In this document: positions 49,601-59,337 of the stretch, one piece after another | How positions within the stretch are numbered: position 1 is the stretch's first letter | Layout of the letters: each line of letters begins with the position of its first letter | Origin: Lonicera japonica | Lineage: Eukaryota; Streptophyta; Magnoliopsida; Dipsacales; Caprifoliaceae | DNA length: 64,000 nt | Direction of reading: 5' to 3' | Assembly: GCA_021464415.1 (NCBI GenBank) | Contig: CM038468.1 | Location: 28,570,969-28,634,968, forward strand | Position numbers and translations under genes: made by a program | Notes under the pieces: generated by a model | Database searches by the model: none | What the model was told of the DNA's origin: nothing | Seen by the model: the letters and a program-made list of their open reading frames with translations, nothing else

Positions 49601-52600
49601 GTATTTACAATAACAAGCATAAATAACATATAAATAATATGCTCCCCCACAATTTATGCAAAGATAACAATTAAAAAGTATTGAAAATATTCGAGATAGT
49701 TTAAAATATATATATATATATATATATATTTTTAAATAAAGCTTTCAAAAGTATGAATGTAGAAAATCATTTAAAGCATTTAAAATCTTACCATAACATT
49801 TAAGTCAGTATAAAAAATCTTACCACAGCAAAAAAAAATCTTACTGCAGCAAAAAAAAAAAAAATCTTACCTTTTACCGCAGTATCAACATTACGCACAT
49901 TTTCTCCCCCATATGTCAACATCGAAGAGGGATTTAGACCGTGCTAGGGCGGTGGACTCTAGATGCACGCGGGGAGGGGGCGCTGTATTTTTGACTTTTT
50001 TTTGGATGACAGCTTTTCATTTTCAGGATTCTTTTAATTGCTAGATGCCTATTGTCCCCCTCTTTCTTGTTGTCTTCCTCGAGATCCATTTTCTTCTTAT
50101 AACTTCTATAGGGAGTATCCATGAGTAAAGGAAAGCAAATCACAAGTATGCCGAATACCTTCCGTTGTACTGGTTCGTCTTGTACTGCTTGCACTTATAA
50201 ACGCAAGAAATGTCAGCCATGGTGTGAATATGCACAAATTTTTATGGATGTGATTAGTCGTCAAGATTATCGTACAATCTTCACCGTTTTTGGGGTAAAT
50301 AGTGTTGCAAATATTTTAAAAGATATTCCTAAACATCAATATCTTGAGACTCTCTATTCATTTCTTTTTGAAGCTAAGGCGAGAGTTGAGAATCCTAGTA
50401 AAGGCTGTACTGCACTCATTATTTCTCTTGAACAAAAGGTACAAGAGCTACAATCACGAGTGACAGCATTAGAGGCTTTACAGTCACGAGTGACAACATT
50501 AGAGGCTCGATTAGGAGAGACTTCTAGCACTAGCCAATGCTTTTCTTTTACTCCTCCTAGAAGTTCTACAGGGCCTCTATCGTTAGTAGAAAATGTTGCA
50601 CCTGAAATTCTTCCGACTACCAGGAACCTTTCAGACCATGGTGCTTTTCAAACTAATGTAGGTTTGCCGACATATCTGACTCTGTCAGATTACCAAGCTG
50701 CTTTGGAAGGCCATTCATCACAATTTTCTCAAAGTGGTACTATTGCGAAGGTTACCGAGCCAATGAGTCCTGATTGGACAGCTCTATTAGATATGGATCA
50801 TAATTTTGTTGATTATTCTTCTTCTAGTCTCGATGCTGTTTTGAATTTTGATGCTGATGATCTTCAGATTTTGTTCCCTTCTTTTCTTTGAATGATAAAT
50901 AATAATTTTTAGACTGCAAAATTATTGTTAGTTTATAATAACATGCAAAATGAAGACTTATGTTGTTTACCAAGTTGACAAGCATCACAAATTCTATCTT
51001 TAATAAGTTTAGTTTTAGGCAATCCTTTAACTAATTCCATTTTAGATAATTTGTGAACTAAATCCATATTAGCATGACCTAATCTTCTATGCCATAACTA
51101 AGAAACATCATTCAATACGGATAAACATTTAACATATTGTTTAGATAAATCATCAAGTTCAAGAGTATATACGTTATTTGATCTATAAGCAACAAACAAG
51201 ATAGAATTATCGCTAATAATTTTAATAATGCAACATTCAGATTGAAAAATAACTTCATAACCTTTATCACACAATTGAAAGCCAAAGGAAGCAAAACCAA
51301 GTGGTTCTTGGATAGTGGTTGCTCAAAGCACATGACTGGAGACAAGAACAACTTCTTAAGTCTTATTCCCAAGAAAGGAGGAAATGTGACTTTCGGGGAT
51401 AACGCCAAGGGCAAAATCATTGGTATAGGTAAGGTTGGTAAGCATTCTACTTGTATTGACAATGTTCTATTAGTTGATGGTTTAAAGCATAATTTACTTA
51501 GCATTAGTCAATTGTCTGATAAAGGTTATGAAGTTATTTTTCAATCAGAATGTTGCATTACTAAAATTATTAGTGATAATTCTATCTTGTTTGTTGCTTA
51601 TAGATCAAATAACGTATATACTCTTGAACTTGATGATTTATCTAAACAATATGTTAAATGTTTATCCATATTGAATGATGTTTCTTAGTTATGGCATAGA
51701 AGATTAGGTCATGGTAATATGGATTTAGTTCACAAATTATCTAAAATGGAATTAGTTAAAGGATTGCCTAAAACTAAACTTATTAAAGATAGAATTTGTG
51801 ATGCTTGTCAACTTGGTAAACAACATAAGTCTTCATTTTACATGTTATTATAAACTAACAATAATTTTGCAGTCTAAAAATTATTATTTATCATTCAAAG
51901 AAAAGAAGGGAACAAAATCTGATGATCATCAGCATCAAAATTCAAAACAGCATCGAGACTAGAAGAAGAATAATCAACAAAATTATGATCCATATCTAAT
52001 AGAGCTGTCCAATCAGGACTCATTGGCTCGGTAACCTTCGCAATAGTGCCACTTTGAGAAAATTGTGATGAATGGCCTTCCAAAGCAGCTTGGTAATCTG
52101 ACAGAGTCAGATATGCCGGCAAACCTACATTAGTTTGAAAAGCACCATAGTCTGAAAGATTCCCGGTAGTTGGAAGAATTTCAGGTGCAACATTTTCTAC
52201 TAACGATAGGGGCCCTGTAGAACTTCTAGGAGGAGCAAAAGAAAAGCATTGGCTAGCGCTAGAAGTCTTTCCTAATCGAGCCTCTAATGTTGTCACTCGT
52301 GACTGTAAAGCCTCTAATGCTGTCACTCATAATTGTAGCTCTTATACCTTTTGTTCAAGAGAAATAATGAGCGCAGTACAGCCTTTACTAGGATTCTCGA
52401 CTCTCGCCTTAGCTTCAAAAAGAAATGAATAGAAAGTCTCAAGATATTGATGTTTAGGAATATCTTTTAAAATATTTGCAACACTATTTACCCCAAAAAC
52501 GGTGAAGATTGTACGATAATCTTGACGACTAATCACATCCATAAAAATTTGTGCATATTCACACCATGGGTGACATTTCTTGCGTTTATAAGTGCAAGCA

Positions 52601-55600
52601 GCACAAGACGAACCGGTACAACGGAAGGTATTCGGCATACTTGTGATTTGCTTTCCCTTACTCATGGATACTCCCTATAGAAGTTATAAGAAGAAAATGG
52701 ATCTCGAGGAAGACAACAAGAAAGATGGGGACAAGAGGCATCTAGCAATTAAAAGAATCCTGAAAATGAAAAGCTGTCATCCAAAAAAAGTCAAAAATAC
52801 AGCGCCCCCTCCCCGCATGCATCTAGAGTCCACCGCCCTAGCACGGTCTAAATCCCTCTTCGATGTTGACATATGGGGGAGAAAATGTGCGTAATGTTGA
52901 TACTGCGGTAAAAGGTAAGATTTTTTTTTTTTGCTGCGGTAAGATTTTTTTTTGCTGTGGTAAGATTTTTTATACTGACTTAAATGTTATGGTAAGATTT
53001 TAAATGCTTTAAATGATTTTCTACATACATACTTTTGAAAGCTTTATTTAAATATATATATATATATATTTTAAACTATCTCGAATATTTTCAATACTTT
53101 TTAATTGTCATCTTTGCATAAATTGTGGGGGAGCATATTATTTATATGTTATTTATGCTTGTTATTGTAAATACACATTATTATGAGTATTAACAATTAT
53201 TTTTGCAGCTTTAGATTGATAATTACTGATTCCCTTCTTTTTGATGAAGAAAAAGGGGGAGAAGTATGTGTGTTATGCAAGTATTTTTCATTTTAATAAT
53301 TGCTTGTATATTTTTATCTATGCACCTATTTAAGGGGAGCATATTATTCATATGCTTAAAATTATTATCTTTTTATAAACACACATTAACTCTATTGTCA
53401 TCATCAAAAAGAAGGAGATTGTTGACCTTAAAGTCAATTAATCTTATTTTGATAATTGCAATAAGTTAATATAGTGTTATTTAACTCGGTTGTTCCAATG
53501 ATGATAGCCATTAGCCGATATCTTTTCCAACCAAGTGTGACGTCAAATCGATATAGTCAAACTCTCACACAAAGCTCCACAAATGCTTTCACTCACAAGA
53601 AATGAACTCAAATGATCTCCATGTGCTTCACAAAGAATCAAAACCAAGAAAGGATCAAGTATATCAAACAAGCAAAAATACGCACAAGAAAATCAAGTAT
53701 CACGAAAACTCGAATTATCATTAATGGAGTGAGTGCTTAGATTTTATGTAAAGATACTTTATTGATCAAATCCCTATAGCTCAAACATATTCTTGCATCT
53801 TTTAAAGATTGATTTAAACTAGCTTGAAATTGAATTTATTTGAAAAACATCATTTTACAAAAATCGAGTTTCAAAATAATAATTTTATTAATCTTAAATG
53901 ATCATATTTTAAGCTATAATAAAAATAGGTATCTTAGAAACATATATTTGAGGTTTAAAAATCATTATAATTTTATTTGGAACTAAATTATTAAATTGGA
54001 AAAATATTTTTATTTTTCGTTTAAAATTCGCTCAATTTTTGCCCAATTTTGATCTAACGGTAAAATGGAGGCCTTCCCGAATTCCGATCATTTTGAAATT
54101 TTTACAGTACTTAGACAACATCTCCTGGCAATTTTGACTAAAATTTGAGCATGATCCAACGGTCTAATTGAGAGAAATTAACAAAACAATTATGATTTTT
54201 TTTGTCAAAACTAGCTGTTGGAAAGTTTGAAAATGTATACCTTTGAGTCAAAACCTCTCTTAATCATCTCCAACGGCCATATGGTTTTGCAAGCTATAAA
54301 TATGAGGTCCTAGACATGTTTTAACACACCTTGAATCATTCTAATACTCTATTATTCATATATTCAAATATACAAAGATTCAAGAACACATTTTGATCAA
54401 TCTTTTATTTTTGAGCTATATACTTTGATCAATTTTGATATCTCTTAGTGTGAGCTTCATTTGTATTTTGTCATATACAAGAGAGATATTGTACATTGGT
54501 GTTTGTCACCAAAACTCATTTGAATCATAATTGTGAGATGTGTATCTCATAGATTAGCAAGAGGGATTTCTTGTGAAAGTATTGAAGGTGTTTTCAATAC
54601 TTGTGAGAGTGTGTGATAAGAATACACTTGTAGAGGTTTGATCTTCACCCGGAAGGAGATCGGTTATAGTGGAAATTCTCGGGGAACTAATCGAGCGCGG
54701 AGTAGGGGAACAAGCCGAACCGTGTGGACAAAAAATCTTCGACTTCGATCGGTTCAATCTTTATATCTCTTGCTCTATTATATTGTGCTATTTATTCATT
54801 GTGTTTGAAATTAACTTTGTTCTTGATTGCTTGATAAATATAGACAACAAATATTTTTAAATCATTTTTAAAAATTCGATTAAGTTTTAAAAACCCTATT
54901 CACCCCCCCTCTAGGGTATTTTCCGACCTACAATTGGTATCAGAGGTTGTACTCTTGTTTTGATTTAACAATCTTAGAGTTTACGATCATGTCTATTTAT
55001 CAAGGAACCGGAATCAATGAAGGTTCTTCCACCACTAGGTCACCTCTTTTTGATGGTAAAAATTATAGTTATTGGAAAAGTCGTATGTGTACTTTTCTTC
55101 AAGATAGTGATTTTGAACAATGGAAGGTTACACTCATTGGACCGTATAAGATTACCAAAATCGATGAAAATGGTATAGTCACTCCTAAATCTATTTCCGA
55201 ATATGATGAGAATGATATTAAGAAAATCCAATTTAATGCTAAAGTCTTGAATGCTCTACATTGTGCATTAACTATAGATGAATACAACAAGATTTCTAGT
55301 TGTAAAACAGCCAAAGAAATTTGGGATAAATTAGAAGTTGCCTATGAAGGAACTTCACAAGTTAAGGATGATAATATTAATATGCTCGTTCATGATTATG
55401 AACTTTTCAAAATGGAGCCTAATGAATCACTTGCTTCTATATATAGTAGGTTCTCTATTATTACTAATGCTTTAGATCTTCTTGGAAAGGAATATTCTAA
55501 TGAGGATAAGATTCGAAAGATTCTAAGAACTCTTCCCAAGAAATGGAGACCCAAAGTAACGGCTATTCAAGAAGTCAAGAATCTCAAGACGTTAAGCATG

Positions 55601-58600
55601 GATGAACTCTTGGGTTCATTTAAAACTCATGAGAAGGAATTGGTAAGAGAAGAAGAAAGTGATTCAAAAGCCAAAAAGTCTCTAGCTCTCAAAGCAACTC
55701 AACTAGATAATGATGAAGAGTTGATGATAGAAGATGAGGATATGGCTCTTCTTTCTAGAAAATTTATAAAATTTCTAGTTAAGAAGAAGAAGTTTCAAGG
55801 AAAAAGAAACAACTTTGATTCTTCATCAAGAAGGAACAATGATCGATCTATTCAACCAAGAGTTGAAAATGAAAAAGAAAAGAAGTGCTTCCATTGCCAT
55901 GAACCAGGGCATTTCAAAATAAATTTCCCAGTTAAAAGAAAGGAAAGAAGAGATAAAAGAGACAAATCCTTCAAACAAGTAAGACATGCCCTCAAAGGCA
56001 CTTGGAGTGATTCCGAAGAAGGCGAGTCCGATGCCAACTTTAGCGACGAAGAAACAGCTAACCTTTGCCTTATGGCAAGAGACGAGGTACACTCTTCTTA
56101 TGACTCATCTAGTGATGATAATGCCTCTATTAATAATGATATACATTATGAGAATGAATATGAAGAATCATATGATATGTTTGAGGAATTGCATAAAAAA
56201 TTTAAAAATTTGTCTAAAATGTATGCAAGCCTCAAAAAGAAAAATTTGATTATTTTTAGCAAGTGTGAAAATTTTGAGAAAGAAAATATATTTTTGAAAA
56301 ATGAAAACAAAACCTTGAAGAAAGGAAAAGAGAAAGAAACTCCAAACTCACTTGTATTAGAAAATGTCAAATTGAAAGATCAAGTGGATGACTTAACTAA
56401 TAGTCTAGCCAAGTTCACCAAAGGAAAGGATAACTTGGATAAATTATTAAGAATACAAAGGTGTGTTTTCGACAAAGCCGGTTTGGGCTATAACCAAATT
56501 GACAACCAAAAGGATTACAAAAACTTTTTTAAAACATACACACCTCATGATCCCACTCATCTTTGCTCATATTGTGGTAGAAATACTCATTATGTGGACC
56601 ATTATTTTTATCGAAATGAAAGTTTTCCTAAAAGGAAGCTTGCTTGGATTCCTAAAGGAACCATTATGTACACTAACCCCAAAGGACCCAACCTATTTTG
56701 GGTACCAAAAGAAAAGTTGCTTAAGATTTTGGTGTAGATTTGCCTAAGAGCAAAAGCTAGCAAAATAAAATGGTTATTGGATAGTGGATGCTCGAAATAC
56801 ATGACGGGAAAAAAAAAAGAAATTTCTTGAGTCTAACTCCTAAACAAGGAGGTAACGTCACATTTGGAGGCAACGCCAAAGGCAAAATTATTGGTATAGG
56901 TAAAGTTGGTAAGAAATCTTCTTATATTAATATTGTTCTACTTGTTGACGGTTTAAAACATAACTTGCTTAGTATTAGTCAATTGTGAGAATCAAGCGCT
57001 TACCACTGCGCCAAAAGCTATAGCTGTTAGCGAAGGTGCAACTTTATTTCCTTGTATCCAATGACCATTAGAGCGCCATGGCATTAGATAACCTGCACAC
57101 CGGATATACCCTCCGGATTCACCACGAAGAGGAGCGCAATTGTGGATTTTACCTCCAACATATATTATTAATTGTCATCACATTCCTGCCTTCCAAAACC
57201 AATCACCCTATGATAGGCTATATGGCAGTCTACCCAACTACAATTTTATGAAAGTATTTGGGTATGTCTGTTTTGTCTTGCTTTGGCCTCATAAACATTC
57301 TAAACTCAAACTTCATTCCCGACCCTGTTGCTTCTTGGATATGGGATAGAACAAAAAGTTTATAGGTGTTGGGATCCCTTTTCAAAAAGGTTTTGTATGT
57401 CTCATCATGTCATATTTTGGGAACACAAAATGTTTTTAATAATTTTCAAATTCTATATCACCACTAGTACTCCTCTTTCATTATTTACTGGCTCCACTGC
57501 TAATCCCTACCCTTCTACCTTGCTTATCCTATCTCCAACTACAACAAAAAACCATGATCCAACTTTTGACGATAGCCTATCCAGTGACACCCCTTCCACA
57601 TAGTCTACCTAATCCACCACCACCACCGCTTAACTAAATAATTCGTCTCCCATGCTAACAACGAACTATCCTGATAATGCTAACTTGCCCAATAATCATG
57701 TCGATCAAACACATCTTGCTCGTGAATCTACAAGGGTGAGGTAGTTACCTTATCATTTTCGTGATTACCATTGCTATTCCACCATATTTTCACATCACGA
57801 ACCATCTTCTTATAAAGGGGCTAGTTCTCACCCATTGTAGCAACAAGCTATGTTTGAGGAATTGCAGGCCTTAGAAAAAACCCAAACTTGGGTGTTAGTC
57901 GCCCTTCTCCTAGGGAAAAGAACAATTAGATGCAAATGGGTTTATAAAATCAAAACTAAATTAGATGGATCCATTGATTGATATAAAGCCCAGCTTATAG
58001 CAAAAAGCTTTAATCAAGAATACAACATCAATTACGAGAAAACCTTTGCAAAGTTTGCTCAATTAATCTCATTTAGAAGCCTTCTTGATGTTGCAGTTGC
58101 TAGAAAATGGGAACTATTTTAGATGGATGTGAAAAATGCATTTCTCAATAACGATGTTTCTAAAGAAATTTACGTGAAACCTCCTCTAGGGTTTCCACAT
58201 TCCACATCTTAAGTCTGTTAGCTTCGTCGTGCTTTATGCTATCTTAATTAAGCCTTTCATGCTTTAGTTTGAGAAGTTTAATTCCACCATTCACAAACAG
58301 GAGTTTGCCTCTAATTCTCATGATTACGAGCTATTTATCAGAAAAATGCAAGCCGATATCACATTTCTCATTCTTTATTTGGATAACATGATCATTACTG
58401 GAAATGGTGTTTTTGGAATTTCTAAGTCATTATTTTAAGATGAAAGACCTTGGTCACCTGAATTACTTCTTGGGACTTGAAGTTCTTTTTGATACAATTG
58501 GTAATTATCTCTCCTAGGCTAAGTATACTTTTGATATTCTTACTCGTATCAGCCTCACTAACTCCAAAACCACCCCTACTTTGCTATAAACGAATCTCCG

Positions 58601-59275
58601 ACTCTGATTGATAGCACTCCCCTAAGTGATGCCACCTTGTATCGATAAATAGTTGGCAGTTTGATTTATCTCATTGTAACCCGTCTGGATATTACTCATT
58701 ATGTTCACATTGTTAGTAAATTCATGTCTGCTTTGCGATCTAATCATTTTGCAGCTGTTCTTTACATGCTTCACTACATTAAAGGGACCTTATTCCATGA
58801 CCTACATTTCTCGTTCACATCCTCCCTAGAGTTACATGCCTACTCTAATTCTAACTAGGCAGGAGATCCTACTGATAGGCGTTCAACCACAGGGTAATGT
58901 ATTTTCTTGGGTGACTCCCTTATATCTTAGCGTAGCAAGAAACAATCGATGGTCTCTCGCTCCAGTACAGAAGCAGAATATAAAAACGTGCATATTAATT
59001 AATTTTGTTCCCCCTCACTTTAATTTTTTAGATATAATAATAGTATTAATCTTACACCGCTAATCTTGAACAAAAATAATAAGTATTAATTTTTTTTATT
59101 TAATTTATAAGAATGAACGTTAGTATTAAATTTGTCCTCCCTTAAATCTTAGTTTCACCCCTGTCAACACGTAATGTGTACCAAGTTTCTATGTCAATTT
59201 TCTCCGTATACTTAAAATTATATATTGCATGCAAACACATGCCTGTGCTTTCACATTCTTATTATTAATGCATGC

Positions 59276-59337
<62 letters not shown>

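Larger units (their letters stand above)
45978..56979. mobile_element. Near-palindromic Sirevirus-like insertion with captured LBD gene
   Basis: Left arm 45978-51279 and right arm 51509-56979 are inverse copies around a spacer (51280-51508). Where I compared them base by base (LTR ends) they agree at about 97%. Read outward from the centre, each arm contains: pre-integrase fragment, antisense LBD gene, five polypurine tracts, one 1.5-kb LTR, PBS, gag, start of protease. Integrase, RT and RNase H are absent, so the element could not move by itself. Long gag, two zinc knuckles and several polypurine tracts are traits of Sireviruses (Maximus/SIRE). The outer ends are internal protease positions, not LTR ends. 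It sits in the TRIM PBS with caatt on both sides. Confidence 0.85.
43624..58990 (+). mobile_element. Old Ty1/Copia element in TNL intron 1, interrupted at 45742-57160
   Basis: A 5' LTR candidate (43624-43805) starts TGTTAGCAATATATTG and has a TATA box (TATATAAAG, 43737-43745). It is followed by a PBS-like ttgtatcagaggg (43807-43819). Degenerate plus-strand frames run in Copia order: gag (MWDQLTLSEP, YRDQQHVM), pre-integrase (WYFDYVCCNHIISGS), integrase (HAERKHHHILDTARTLL, broken, then resumed after the insertion as YIINCHHIPAFQNQSPYDRL), RT (RCKWVYKIKTKLDGSI, LYLDNMIITGN) and RNase H (MVSRSSTEAEYK, about 58948-58984). Many stops show it is dead. The 3' LTR is missing. Its direction is opposite to the TNL gene. 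Confidence 0.85.

Noticed and set aside
51242..51688. 148-codon open frame across the palindrome centre as a possible new gene.
   Set aside because: Its first codons are antisense left-arm sequence and the rest is Copia protease and pre-integrase. It is a junction product.
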